Assembly (NCBI RefSeq): GCF_012847335.1
Contig: NZ_JABBDX010000001.1
Coordinates: 682,001-746,000 of the forward strand
Reading direction: 5' to 3'
Length of the DNA: 64,000 bases
DNA from: Psychrobacter sp. MF31
GTDB lineage: Bacteria; Pseudomonadota; Gammaproteobacteria; Pseudomonadales; Moraxellaceae
The number at the start of each line of letters is the position of its first letter. The stretch's first letter is position 1. Below, piece by piece: positions 51,101-60,388 of this stretch. The position numbers were made by a program, and so were the translations under genes. Below the pieces are notes generated by a model, which was not told the origin of the DNA, made no database searches, and saw nothing but the letters and a program-made list of their open reading frames with translations.

Positions 51101-53166
51101 CGCAAATCGATCACGCCTTTGGCTTGAACGGCGCCCGCTTCACCCGCGTAATTGAGCTTACGAACGCTAATGAGCTTTGGCGTTCCTGCTGCATCAATAA
51201 TTAAGCGACCTTTGGGAACGTCTTTGGTATCCACATGACCATCAAATCGGGCATCGAATACCGACAAATTGCCGCCAACAATATCGACATTGGCATCCCC
51301 ACTTCCAGTAATTTTAATGGCGCGCGCGTTTTGAGAGGCATCAAGAATCGCGCTCAAATCGGTATTGCTAAAGGAGAAAATATGGCGCTGACCTTTCACG
51401 CCGCCTTTGGCGATATCAATCATCCGACCGCGAGCGCTGATCTTACCGCTTAAGCGCTCAAGCGGCAAATCGGCATTGTATTTTTTGGGCAACAGCCCTT
51501 TGGTTTGCGCATCAATCTGCCACGATAATGGTTTGCGATTGTGAGCTAAAATGATGCTGCCGTTACCGGACAAATTGCCCACGATACCATTATAATCAAG
51601 GTGATTGATCGTAATAGTTTCGCCTGATTTTTGAGCGCGAACGTTGTAAATGCCTTTGGGAGCGGCGTTTAGTTTGTTGATATCGGCATGGGCATCGATG
51701 GAAAGTTTGCCGCCGCGAACGATAACACTTGCGCGACCGCTTGGGCTGTCCACCTCACCGATATTGGGAAGGTTATGACGAATAAGCTGTTGCCACGTGG
51801 CGTCAATATACCAAGGTGCAGACTGAGCCGATTTTGCCGAAACTTTTCCACGAACCAGTTTGGCATTGAGGTGCTCGCCGTCTTTTTGGCGCAAATCGGC
51901 ACGGATTTGGGTGTTGCCTACCGTATTTTTTTGTTGATAATGCAGGGCGATTTTGCCATTTAAATATCGCGGCGCATAAACTTTATAATCCGCAAATTGT
52001 TTTGGAATGGCATCTTGAAGATTAAAGCGGCTTCCGGTCGCCAAAACTTTGGCATCAAAGCTATATTTCCAATCAAGCGTACCTTGAAGCAACAAATTGC
52101 CCTGAGGAACGCGAGCGTTTAACTGATCGATTTTGAGCTGTTTGTCAACGAGCACCGCTCGACCTTGATAGTGCCCCGAGGGAATATCTTTGGCACTAAG
52201 CTCGCTATTAATTCGCAAGCGAACTTCGGATAAGACGCCTTCGGCAGTCAACAGCCCACTTTTTAGATGAATGTTTTGCTCTTCTAAATAGGGAATTAAC
52301 ACATCATCCCAGCGCAACTTGGCTTGAAACGGGGTTCCAGGATCAAGGGCTTGAACCACCAGCTCGCCTTCAACATCACCTTCGTTATAACGGCTTTTGA
52401 TTTTGCCGACAGCGCGCTTAAGGCTTCCGGTAGCGGTGATATTTAAAGGATCGACATAGACTTTTTCAAGGGCGCTGACCTCAGCAATGGCGCTTAGATC
52501 CAGCGGATAATCGCCCTGCAAATCGATATCGCCCGATAAGGCGCTGACTTTGACCAGCTCGCCATAGTACAAATCACCGCGACCAACGCTGACTTTACTG
52601 CCAACCCAAGTCAAATCGCGAGCGCTGATATCGTGAACGACAATGGGATCACGGGTGACTTGCTTGTAAACAATGCGATTGATCTTAGCGTTATCAAAGC
52701 GTAAATTAACCGGTAATTTGAGCGTTTTATAATCGTAAGGATCGCCGGTTGGCGGCTTTTTGTTGATGATCTCAATGGTATTGATATTGGCATCTCGAAG
52801 GTGAACTTCTTTGGCAAAGACGGCGCGCCAGCCAATTTTGACATACGCTTTGTCGACCAAAACCTCCAAATCATCGGTCGCTTTGATATCAATATCGGTC
52901 ACCCAAAGCCCATCGCGAAGGTTGCCTTGACCGTATTTAAAGCTAATTCCCGCTTCAGAGCCAATTTTATCTAAAATAAACTTGGTGCCGCCATCCGTTC
53001 CTGCCATATAAAAAAAGATGGCAATCATCAGCGCCAAAACGATTGAAATTAAAATCAATAATTTAAGCAAAAACGACAATGGAAACCAATGCCGAACCAT
53101 GCGCGCGTCACGCTGAGCCGGATCGTCGTTTGGGTCAGGATTTGGCGGCGGATTGTTGGGCAACAT
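48175..53166 (-). CDS. tamB: Translocation and assembly module protein TamB
   Basis: The product is 1,663 residues from the ATG at 53166, which has GAGAG just upstream; a TTG three codons earlier is less likely. E. coli TamB has 1,259. One N-terminal transmembrane helix (about 36-57) follows a proline- and aspartate-rich cytoplasmic start. A very long beta-helical region of AsmA/TamB repeats follows, and the C-terminal DUF490 domain ends LYIRYGVGVFNAQNSLSIRY before VYSWQF. TamB bridges the periplasm and moves lipids or proteins to the outer membrane with TamA. tamA is immediately upstream. Confidence 0.95.
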   Translation of the reverse strand: MLPNNPPPNPDPNDDPAQRDARMVRHWFPLSFLLKLLILISIVLALMIAIFFYMAGTDGGTKFILDKIGSEAGISFKYGQGNLRDGLWVTDIDIKATDDLEVLVDKAYVKIGWRAVFAKEVHLRDANINTIEIINKKPPTGDPYDYKTLKLPVNLRFDNAKINRIVYKQVTRDPIVVHDISARDLTWVGSKVSVGRGDLYYGELVKVSALSGDIDLQGDYPLDLSAIAEVSALEKVYVDPLNITATGSLKRAVGKIKSRYNEGDVEGELVVQALDPGTPFQAKLRWDDVLIPYLEEQNIHLKSGLLTAEGVLSEVRLRINSELSAKDIPSGHYQGRAVLVDKQLKIDQLNARVPQGNLLLQGTLDWKYSFDAKVLATGSRFNLQDAIPKQFADYKVYAPRYLNGKIALHYQQKNTVGNTQIRADLRQKDGEHLNAKLVRGKVSAKSAQSAPWYIDATWQQLIRHNLPNIGEVDSPSGRASVIVRGGKLSIDAHADINKLNAAPKGIYNVRAQKSGETITINHLDYNGIVGNLSGNGSIILAHNRKPLSWQIDAQTKGLLPKKYNADLPLERLSGKISARGRMIDIAKGGVKGQRHIFSFSNTDLSAILDASQNARAIKITGSGDANVDIVGGNLSVFDARFDGHVDTKDVPKGRLIIDAAGTPKLISVRKLNYAGEAGAVQAKGVIDLRRNIGWNVTGHFDKFNLGYFVSNNAAIISGDLVTSGEWQSAPKNSKSAGSLQRFAVDFDGVLDAKQLPAGKLQIKAAGDTKKITIERLSHKGAAGSIDASGTVNLQDGIAWNIKATMDRFNLGYFLKDTPSVITGSVNSDGRWGKNQQVIHLNNLNLNGTIKGQNLSAKGSLSAKLHLPEDIAGYFKKLQAQEAAAQYQQVNRLIEQLNADNLVIRWGNNYLTANGNAKNLQANINITSLDQLSPKLGGKVTGGVTLLQPAGQALPTLYIDLVGERLSFPGLILRQGQIRGKIVNLANSPSQLIIHAEGLDVSNQSFNKLDVSFDGTERSHVVNLDVANEQLDVMARLKGGFDRNTLTWSGAIGNGQLKSKYATLDQLQPAQLIVNLPNTNKGKTTDLKVNLAAHCWQAEDQSGKLCLRENLIASASQGQVNLAVQKLDTSLFAVFLPKDIDWHGKINGRAVIGWKKGQAPSINTTLYSDNGKIGLIQDGDAEPITLPYQRVSLIAMSVPGGLKLRSDINTGRGARGYAEVIVDPYKPNKPISGALVLNELNLAVFKPFFPGMRVLEGNITMAGGLGGSLTKPQFYGDVKLANGRVAMLDLPINLTKVNATAKVRGTDAVIDGKFNSGTGTGTLKGSVNWQQKLQAKLSVEGERLVLTQPPLLLAEVNPDIDIIVRPADRYVNIEGAVSVPSATIRPPEASEDIITQTEDAVVLDRRLIGNIDEVLKVTKPWSINADIGVDLGDDINFRGFGAVIPLAGALNVTQRGQGVMRAKGVIQVSRRTNVNIFGQSLELNYGQVRFNGDVMKPNLSIEAVKNISGKTVGLRVKGSTESPNIVVFNNAGLTQQQAMNALVTGRIDNKSATQISEQGFKSEVTNNLAAAGLSFGLSGTRSLTNQIGQAFGLQSLTVDASGNSEDTNVNVTGYVTPDLYIRYGVGVFNAQNSLSIRYQLTRRIYVEATSAAENAVDVVYSWQF

Positions 53167-53324
53167 GACTCTCAACTACAAATAAAAATAACAACGAGCA
53201 AAACCAAATCATTAATAAGTGATCAGCAATGCGCCGTAAGAAAAAGCTTGGTTTTTTAACAATTTGATGATGATAGCGTAAAATTTATCATAAACAAATC
53301 CAAATCCGCTTATTTTTACGTTAC

Positions 53325-56300
53325 TTATAGCGGCGAGCCAATAAAAAAGTGCAATCTTATTGGAATATCATCTTCACTCACCCCAGCGGCAACATCCGCG
53401 CGAACGACGCCAATTGGGGATGCCCAGCGGATCCCCACGCCGACGCCAACTTTGGTTTCGGTATCAAAGTCTTTGTCATAAGCATTTCCCACATCGGTAA
53501 ATACCGCGCCGCGAAACCCTGGTTTAAATTCATAGTTATATTCCGCGCTGCCTACCGCTAGGATTTGACCGCCGGTTAAATAACCTTTGTCGATGGGCGA
53601 TAAGCTATTGTAGTCATAACCACGAATACTTTGATCGCCGCCTGCAAAAAAGCGCAACTTATAAGGGACATCATTAAAGTCATCTGCCCAGATATAGCCC
53701 GATTCAAGCCGACCCAGCACTTGATGCTTATTATCATCGCCAAAGCTATAAATACCGCTCAATCCTGCATGAAGAATCGCCAAGTCGGTATCACTGGCTA
53801 GGCTTTTTGATCCGGCTTCTAGACCATAATATTGGCGATAACCGCGCATTGGGTTGGTGGCACTATCAGCGGTGGTTTTACTCACCCCATAACCCAATAG
53901 CAGCGCTTGCTGACGCGGTTTTGATGAGGTGAACTGTACTGGCAATTTGTCAAGCTCAGCCTCATCAACGCCCGTTTCAAGCTCATCTAACCGGTAGCGA
54001 ACAAAGTAGCTTCGATCCCAACTATTGTCTTTATGGATATTTCGGGCAAGCGCCGCTTTTAGCGTTTTGGTTGATAAATCAAAGTTGCCTTCACCTTGAT
54101 CGATAACTTCTTCTTCATAAGCAAGCTTGGCTTCAAGTTTGTCATTTAAAGGATGCGATAGCGGTCTGCTGCCATAAACGGTCGCGCTTTTATTGATCCG
54201 CGATAACGCCGTTTCAGCGCCTGCTTGATAGCCTTTTTTATTGATCAAGTTGTAATCGATTCGAGCGGTTGCGCGAACGCCGGTATCAGTGCCATAGCCC
54301 AGTCCCACTTGCGCATCGCGCGGCTTATTGGCAGAAACAAAGACATAAAGCGGCACTTTTTTATCCGCAAAAACGTCCTCAGGCGTTTTTTTGCCAGCAA
54401 GCGTTGGTGGCACAAAGTTTTCATCAAAGCCTAAAGGCTCATCATCGGGGAATATTTTTTTGGCAACGTTGCTGATAGAGTCGCTGATTTTACCCAAAAA
54501 GCTGTTACTGCTGCGCTCTTTTTCATCCAACACCCGATCGCTTGGCAGGCTGCTTAAGCGGTTTGCTTTTTGTTTGATTGCCAACAGCTTTTCGTGGGTG
54601 GCTTCATCCACTTCAAAATTGATGGGCGCAATATCGGCATCATCTACGCGAGCGCCGCTATTAGCTATGCTTTCGCCTTCCGCCAGCTCTCGGTCGTTAT
54701 TTTCATCATCTGCCACCCGAGCAGATGCCATCATGATCTCATCATTATCTTCTTCTATGCCGTTGGCATCATTGTTATCGCTTGAGCTTGGACGGTTGTC
54801 AAAAGCAAGCGTGCTGGCTTCACTGCGCTCATCGGGCGGTAATATGGTTTCGACGTTGACGGTATTAAAATAGCGGGTCGCGGACAAATCGTTGCTAAAT
54901 TTGGTGACGCTTGGGCGATAAAAGGGGTCGCCTTCACGAAAGTCAAACAGCTTTCGCAGCAACGACAGCTCAACCGGAAGCTTTTCAGGATCGGTGGTCA
55001 AGACGCGATTTTCTCTATCATAAGTATAAAAAACCACATTATCAAAGTCGTAGCGCTCGCCGGTATCATAAACAAGCGACATATCAGCAATGTTGTCCGG
55101 CAAAATGATATCTACCGATTTGTTCAGCCAATATTGGTCAAAATAGCCGTAAGTGCTGCTCAAGCCCTCTAAAGCGGCTTTGCTGTTTTTATAAACGCGG
55201 TGGTTAAAAACATCGCCTTCTTTTGGCGGCAGGCTTTGTTGCAGCGCGATAAATTCCGGCTGAGTTGCGCCCTCGCCGCGAACATCAACGATGCGCTCTT
55301 CAACGCGAACCGGATCGCCTAATTTTTCGATGATGACATCAATGGTATCAGGGCTTGATTGGCGCAGTCGTAAAGTCACATCGTAATAACCCACCGCGCG
55401 CGCGGCATCAAGAGCCGTTTGACGAAGTCGCGGTAAAGCAGCAGTAAAGTCACTTACTGACTGAACTGTGGTGTCATCAAGGGCAGCTTTGATGTTGTTG
55501 ATCGGCTGAATGTCCTCATCGGCTTTGATAAGTTTTGGTGTGCCATTCGCAACCGCTTGCTGCAAATAAACGGTCGTGTCAACGTGAGGAAGTGCCGTAT
55601 AGCCACCATTAAAAAAGCGGTTATATAATCGTTTAACAAGACTGCCTTTATTGCGCGCTCGCGGCTTGGATTTTGCTGCCTGCTCAATGCTATCGCTGAC
55701 GGCTTGAGTTTGGTCATCCGCTTGATAATCGGGCAAATAATCCTCAGGGTTCAACGAGTCATTGCTATCGCCCGCGGTTTCATCAGGTAGTTTGCCTGCG
55801 TTAATTTTAGCGCTCAAATCACTGGTTGCGCTATTTTTACCCGTTGCCGCGCCCGTCGTTGAGCTGGTATTTTGTTGTTTTAACGCCGCGTTAGGATTGC
55901 TTGACTCCGTTACGCTGGCTGCCAAATCGGCGCGACCGCTGCTCACGGCATCACTGACGTTAATGGGGCGCGACATAATCTCGTTGGTTTCTTGATCATC
56001 TCGACCTAAGGTTTCCAAATTGGTTGGTGCAGGAAGGCTTGCCGAATCAAGGCTGGTATCAAACCCAAGCGGCGGCGCATTGCTATTTAGCGTGGCGATA
56101 GGGGCATCAAAGCCATTTTGATTGTTATTGGGCTGATTGATGGTTTGGCTTTTGGCAAGTTCGCGCTCAATTTGCGCAGGCGTTAGTACTTGATAACCTT
56201 GGCGCTGAATATCTTGAGCTTGCTGCCAAAGCTGACTTTGGGAAATGTCATTTACAGTTGAGGCGGTATTGTTTTGGTTAAGATTGCTATTGGCACTTTT

Positions 56301-56639
56301 TTTTGGCGCCTTGCTGTTATTATTTTTAGTATCAGAATTATGAATCCCAAGCGTCTGCTCGCTATAGTCATCAAGAACGGATTGGTCAATGATGCCCTCT
56401 TCTACCGCTTTTTTTAGGCGCAGCGCATCAAGGGCGGCATTTAATTGCTCATCGTCATCCATGGTTTGCAAGCTGCTGGGCTGGGTTGCTGATTGATTTG
56501 TGACAGGTGCTCGAGCGGTAGCAGCAACAGCAGGCGCGCTACCTAGCCCCATCAATACGCTGGCAATGGCAGTCGCGATGGCTGATTGAGAAAAAGTGGG
56601 GGCAGATGGGCGATTGGGGGCTTTTAGGTTGCCGCTCAT
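53325..56639 (-). CDS. tamA: Outer-membrane assembly protein TamA, long form
   Basis: The product is 1,104 residues from the ATG at 56639, behind AGGAAG. A TTG nine codons earlier is less likely. E. coli TamA has 577. A signal-like hydrophobic stretch (SAIATAIASVLMGLGSAPAVA) is near the N-terminus. About 300 residues of Asn-, Asp-, Ser- and Gln-rich sequence follow, then POTRA-like domains and a 16-strand barrel ending SEDDIPIRLHFFIGSPL. The barrel shows the family motifs RFFAGGDQSIRGYDYNSLSP and PIGVVRADVAAG. A second low-complexity insert lies near 610-680. It is transcribed with tamB. Confidence 0.93.
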   Translation of the reverse strand: MSGNLKAPNRPSAPTFSQSAIATAIASVLMGLGSAPAVAATARAPVTNQSATQPSSLQTMDDDEQLNAALDALRLKKAVEEGIIDQSVLDDYSEQTLGIHNSDTKNNNSKAPKKSANSNLNQNNTASTVNDISQSQLWQQAQDIQRQGYQVLTPAQIERELAKSQTINQPNNNQNGFDAPIATLNSNAPPLGFDTSLDSASLPAPTNLETLGRDDQETNEIMSRPINVSDAVSSGRADLAASVTESSNPNAALKQQNTSSTTGAATGKNSATSDLSAKINAGKLPDETAGDSNDSLNPEDYLPDYQADDQTQAVSDSIEQAAKSKPRARNKGSLVKRLYNRFFNGGYTALPHVDTTVYLQQAVANGTPKLIKADEDIQPINNIKAALDDTTVQSVSDFTAALPRLRQTALDAARAVGYYDVTLRLRQSSPDTIDVIIEKLGDPVRVEERIVDVRGEGATQPEFIALQQSLPPKEGDVFNHRVYKNSKAALEGLSSTYGYFDQYWLNKSVDIILPDNIADMSLVYDTGERYDFDNVVFYTYDRENRVLTTDPEKLPVELSLLRKLFDFREGDPFYRPSVTKFSNDLSATRYFNTVNVETILPPDERSEASTLAFDNRPSSSDNNDANGIEEDNDEIMMASARVADDENNDRELAEGESIANSGARVDDADIAPINFEVDEATHEKLLAIKQKANRLSSLPSDRVLDEKERSSNSFLGKISDSISNVAKKIFPDDEPLGFDENFVPPTLAGKKTPEDVFADKKVPLYVFVSANKPRDAQVGLGYGTDTGVRATARIDYNLINKKGYQAGAETALSRINKSATVYGSRPLSHPLNDKLEAKLAYEEEVIDQGEGNFDLSTKTLKAALARNIHKDNSWDRSYFVRYRLDELETGVDEAELDKLPVQFTSSKPRQQALLLGYGVSKTTADSATNPMRGYRQYYGLEAGSKSLASDTDLAILHAGLSGIYSFGDDNKHQVLGRLESGYIWADDFNDVPYKLRFFAGGDQSIRGYDYNSLSPIDKGYLTGGQILAVGSAEYNYEFKPGFRGAVFTDVGNAYDKDFDTETKVGVGVGIRWASPIGVVRADVAAGVSEDDIPIRLHFFIGSPL

Positions 56640-56906
56640 GATGTCATACTTCCTATGGGGTCTCAAAATCAGCGCTGATCATCACAAGATGGCGCAACAC
56701 GTAAGCTTACAAATCATAACTGAGATCAGGGTTAAATCATAGTGTTTGGCGCACCAATTATATCAATCATTCGCCAAGCGCTTGCTATTATAAGGGCAAA
56801 AACCAAAAAGCCCTATCGCTATTTTTGCTAACCACTTGATCCATTTCAATAAATTATTTAATCAACGGCTGATTTTTAATCTTACCGCCGATCTTTAGGA
56901 GTTGTT

Positions 56907-58253
56907 ATGGCCAATCAGTTTTCACTGTTTAAGCGCCGCCGCTTTAATGCCATGTTTTTTACTCAGTTTTTAGGGGCGTTTAATGACAATGTGTTTAAGC
57001 AAGCGCTGATTTTGGTGCTCACTTATACTGCCGCAAGCCAGCTTGGGGTGGCGGTTAGTATTTTAAATAATTTGGCAGCGATGCTGTTTATTTTGCCGTA
57101 TTTTTTATTTTCAGCGCTGGCAGGTCAGCTTGCCGATAAGTTTGAAAAAGCCAAGCTGACCCGATTGATTAAGCTGCTTGAAATTGTGATTATGGTACTT
57201 GCAACCATCGGCTTTGTTTTTGAGCTTTACGCGCTGTTATTTGTGGCACTATTTTTGATGGGAACGCACTCTACTTTTTTTGGTCCCATTAAATATGCCT
57301 ATTTGCCGCAAGCCATGAAAGAGGATGAATTGGTTGGGGCAAATGGTTTATTTCAAATGGGAACGTCGCTTGCAATCTTGCTTGGGATGATTGTGGCAGG
57401 TGTTTTGACGCAATTGCCAAACGCGCTATATTGGATTAGCGCGGCGGTAGTTGTGGTGGCGCTGATGGGCTACGCGGCAGCAAGGTTTATTCCGATGATG
57501 CCAAGCGTTCAGCCAGATCTAACCATTAATTGGAATATTTTTACCACAAGTTTTGCCACCATTCGTTATTTATACTCGTTGCCGTTTTTATTTTTTATTA
57601 TTTTAGGAAACAGCTGGTTTTGGTTTTATGGTGCAACTTTTTTAACCCAAACGCCTGAATTTAGTAAAGTCATTTTATTTGGCGATGAGTCGGTGGTGAT
57701 TTTTTTATTAACGCTGTTTTCAGTTGGCGTGTCGATTGGCTCGCTGCTTTGTAAATCGCTGACCAAAAACCAAGTCAGCTTAAAGCTGTTGCCCTTTGGT
57801 ATTGCCGGATTAAGTCTGTTTGCTATCGATTTGTATTTTTCATTATCAGCGCTTAATATTGGCGCTACAATGGCAAATTCAGGCGCGCTTTTAGGCATTG
57901 GGCAATTGGCGTCAGAGTCCGGCAGTATTCGCGTTTTTGCTGATTTGTTTTTACTGGGCTTTAGCGGCGGACTTTACATTGTGCCATTATATGCTGCGAT
58001 GCAAGCTTATGCCCCTGTAAGCCACCGCGCGCGGATTGTTGGCGCCAACAATATTTTTAACGCCATTTTTATGGTTGGGTCAGCAATTTTTGCGATTGTG
58101 GTGCTCAACATCATTCATTTAACCCTGCCGCAGTTGTTTTTGGTCACCGGAATTATTAACGTCATTTTTGGCTTATTTTTATTTAAAAAATTGCAGCAGC
58201 ATGTTAAAAATGCCAAGATTCAAACCCATGATGATGCCATTACCAGCGTTTGA
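56907..58253 (+). CDS. MFS transporter, LplT-like
   Basis: The product is 448 residues with about 12 transmembrane helices, starting behind TTAGGAG. The N-terminus RRRFNAMFFTQFLGAFNDNVFKQALILVLTY and the segment THSTFFGPIKYAYLPQ match the LplT lysophospholipid flippase family and its relatives fused to acyltransferases. The usual partner acyltransferase (aas) is not adjacent. LplT moves lysophosphatidylethanolamine across the inner membrane; substrate here is inferred. Confidence 0.88.
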   Translation: MANQFSLFKRRRFNAMFFTQFLGAFNDNVFKQALILVLTYTAASQLGVAVSILNNLAAMLFILPYFLFSALAGQLADKFEKAKLTRLIKLLEIVIMVLATIGFVFELYALLFVALFLMGTHSTFFGPIKYAYLPQAMKEDELVGANGLFQMGTSLAILLGMIVAGVLTQLPNALYWISAAVVVVALMGYAAARFIPMMPSVQPDLTINWNIFTTSFATIRYLYSLPFLFFIILGNSWFWFYGATFLTQTPEFSKVILFGDESVVIFLLTLFSVGVSIGSLLCKSLTKNQVSLKLLPFGIAGLSLFAIDLYFSLSALNIGATMANSGALLGIGQLASESGSIRVFADLFLLGFSGGLYIVPLYAAMQAYAPVSHRARIVGANNIFNAIFMVGSAIFAIVVLNIIHLTLPQLFLVTGIINVIFGLFLFKKLQQHVKNAKIQTHDDAITSV

Positions 58254-58374
58254 TAGTTGTCATAAGGGCATTGAAATTCGAAAAAATCCTTACAAAATAA
58301 TAAAACCGCTTATTTAAAAGCGGAATTGTTTGATATATTAATTTATCCTAAATTGATGTTCTCAGGAGCCTATA

Positions 58375-59019
58375 ATGAGCGTGCGATCTTTGAGCAAAAT
58401 TGATGAGTTGCTGCTTGGCGTTGACAAAGCGCTGCGGGCGGTGGTGCCAAATTCAAACCCCAGCACCCGACCGCTGCCCGTATCGAGTGATGAGTTGCCA
58501 GAATTGAGCATCACTGAGGCGCGCCATGTGGCAGGACTGATGCGGATCAACCATACCGGTGAGGTCTGCGCTCAAGGCTTGTATCATGGTCAGGCATTTA
58601 GCGCCAAAAATGATGATGTTCGGCAGGCGATGCAGCACTCAGCGGACGAGGAAGTCGATCATTTGGTTTGGTGTGAAACGCGCCTTTCTGAGCTTGGCAG
58701 TCACCCCAGCATTTTTACGCCGCTTTGGTACGGCATGTCATTTGGTCTTGGGGCGGTTGCGGGCGCCATTTCTAATGAGTTTAGCTTGGGCTTTGTTGCT
58801 GAAACTGAGGCGCAAGTGAGCGAGCATTTACAAGATCATATCGATCAATTGCCGCCGCAAGATAGACGCTCAAAAGAAATTTTGGCACAAATGGATATTG
58901 AAGAGCTGCATCATCGCAAGCTTGCTTTGGACAATGGCGGCGCGGCGCTCTCCCCGCCAGTTCGTCATGCCATGCGCTGGATGGCAAATCGCATGAAAGC
59001 CACCGCTTATCATTTATAA
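58375..59019 (+). CDS. coq7: Demethoxyubiquinone hydroxylase Coq7
   Basis: The product is 214 residues, behind a CAGGAG site. Coq7 is a di-iron hydroxylase that puts the C6 hydroxyl on the ubiquinone ring. Iron ligands are in MRINHTGEVCAQGLYHGQA near residue 52, DEEVDHLVWCETRL near 90 and IEELHHRKLALDNGG near 180. The enzyme needs oxygen, which fits an aerobic organism. No other ubiquinone genes are next to it. Confidence 0.97.
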   Translation: MSVRSLSKIDELLLGVDKALRAVVPNSNPSTRPLPVSSDELPELSITEARHVAGLMRINHTGEVCAQGLYHGQAFSAKNDDVRQAMQHSADEEVDHLVWCETRLSELGSHPSIFTPLWYGMSFGLGAVAGAISNEFSLGFVAETEAQVSEHLQDHIDQLPPQDRRSKEILAQMDIEELHHRKLALDNGGAALSPPVRHAMRWMANRMKATAYHL

Positions 59020-59253
59020 TTGCGTTTATTAACACTCCTAGTACCGACTTACTATAATCCTCAGGTGAAGTTTTGTTAGGGTAGATAATTGTAGAAAATA
59101 AATCAAAAAAATACCAATGAAAAAATTGTTGGCTTTGGTCTTGATTTGTAGGGCAACAACTGCGCTATAATCAAGGTCAATATCTTGTAGCTACTGTCGT
59201 TAAAAAACGCTCAATCACGCCCTATTGTTTTGAAATTTAAGGTAATACGCTTT

Positions 59254-60378
59254 ATGACTGCTCAGAATCACTCAATCACTACGTTAAAAAAGACGCTTAG
59301 CTTAAGCGCTCTTGCTGCCGCTTGCGCGATGACGATGTCCGTTTCCAGTATCGCCGCCACCAGCCCTGCAACTGATGCCAGTGCCGTGCCCTCAGCAGTT
59401 GACTCAAGCCAGCGCGTGATTCGCCGCGCCACCTCAAGTTCAGCGGCGCAGCCAGCGCAAGCTGCTGACGCCAAAAACGATCTTGAGCGCGATCAAGAGG
59501 CGCAAGCAACCAATTTTCACGCGTCCTTATATCAAGCCCCAGCAACCACACTTAGCCGACCACCAATAGTAGCAACGCCGCTATTCCCAGGTCAAGCGCC
59601 AACATCAACACCAACTAAAGCGCCAGCCCAACAAGAAGTTCAAGCAGAAACGCAGGTTTATCAGCCAGGTCCTATTTCAACGACTGGCGTTGATATCAGC
59701 CGTGGGCAATTGGCAGGAATCCCTGCACCAAAAGTCAGCGTGTCTAACATCAGCTTTGTGCCAACGGTATTGATCCCCCAAAAAACAGGACTTGGCACCG
59801 ATAAAATTGACGTGAGCCTTTTAGATGACTTTATCAAAGAAGTCTCACCAAACGCGCGCCATTATCCACCAAACTTTCCTAACCGAACTCAGCGCTATAA
59901 TGCTCGTGAAAAAATCAAAGTGTTGACCGATTGGATCGAGCCTTATGCCAAAGCTTCTGACGCGTCTTATGAGGTGCTCCTTCGTGCTGCAAAATTAAAC
60001 GGTATGGGACGCAACTTAGATTTAGGATCGGACTTTGCCGTTCGCGGTGGTCAATATGTTGATCGGGCAATTAAACTTAAGCCTGATAGCGCTGAAGCTA
60101 ACTTTTTATATGGCATGATGCTTTCAGAAGGTGGCGGCTTTAAAGAAGGTCAAAAGTATTTGGATCGCGCGGTCAAACTTGGCTACGTAGAAGCAGAACA
60201 AAGCTTGGCGCAATCGGACTTGCTCAGTGATAAAAAATCGCAAGCCCTAGAGCGCTTGCAACGCCTTCAGCAGCAGCACCCAGAAAATGCGCAAATTCCC
60301 AAGCAAATCCAATTGATTGAAGAAGGTAAATACTATATTTGGGATCTGCCTTCTTCAAATATCGCTGCAAAGCCATAA
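59254..60378 (+). CDS. Secreted TPR-like protein of unknown function
   Basis: The product is 374 residues from the ATG at 59254. A TTG upstream is unlikely. A signal peptide (SLSALAAACAMTMSVSSIAA) ends near residue 36. Residues to about 170 are a Pro-, Ala- and Gln-rich linker. The C-terminal 200 have helix pairs of TPR type, such as RAIKLKPDSAEANFLYGMML and YLDRAVKLGYVEAEQSLAQS. It is probably periplasmic. The next gene, a lipoprotein hydrolase, starts ten bases after its stop, so they likely form an operon. Confidence 0.8.
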   Translation: MTAQNHSITTLKKTLSLSALAAACAMTMSVSSIAATSPATDASAVPSAVDSSQRVIRRATSSSAAQPAQAADAKNDLERDQEAQATNFHASLYQAPATTLSRPPIVATPLFPGQAPTSTPTKAPAQQEVQAETQVYQPGPISTTGVDISRGQLAGIPAPKVSVSNISFVPTVLIPQKTGLGTDKIDVSLLDDFIKEVSPNARHYPPNFPNRTQRYNAREKIKVLTDWIEPYAKASDASYEVLLRAAKLNGMGRNLDLGSDFAVRGGQYVDRAIKLKPDSAEANFLYGMMLSEGGGFKEGQKYLDRAVKLGYVEAEQSLAQSDLLSDKKSQALERLQRLQQQHPENAQIPKQIQLIEEGKYYIWDLPSSNIAAKP

Positions 60379-60388
60379 GCGGATATTG

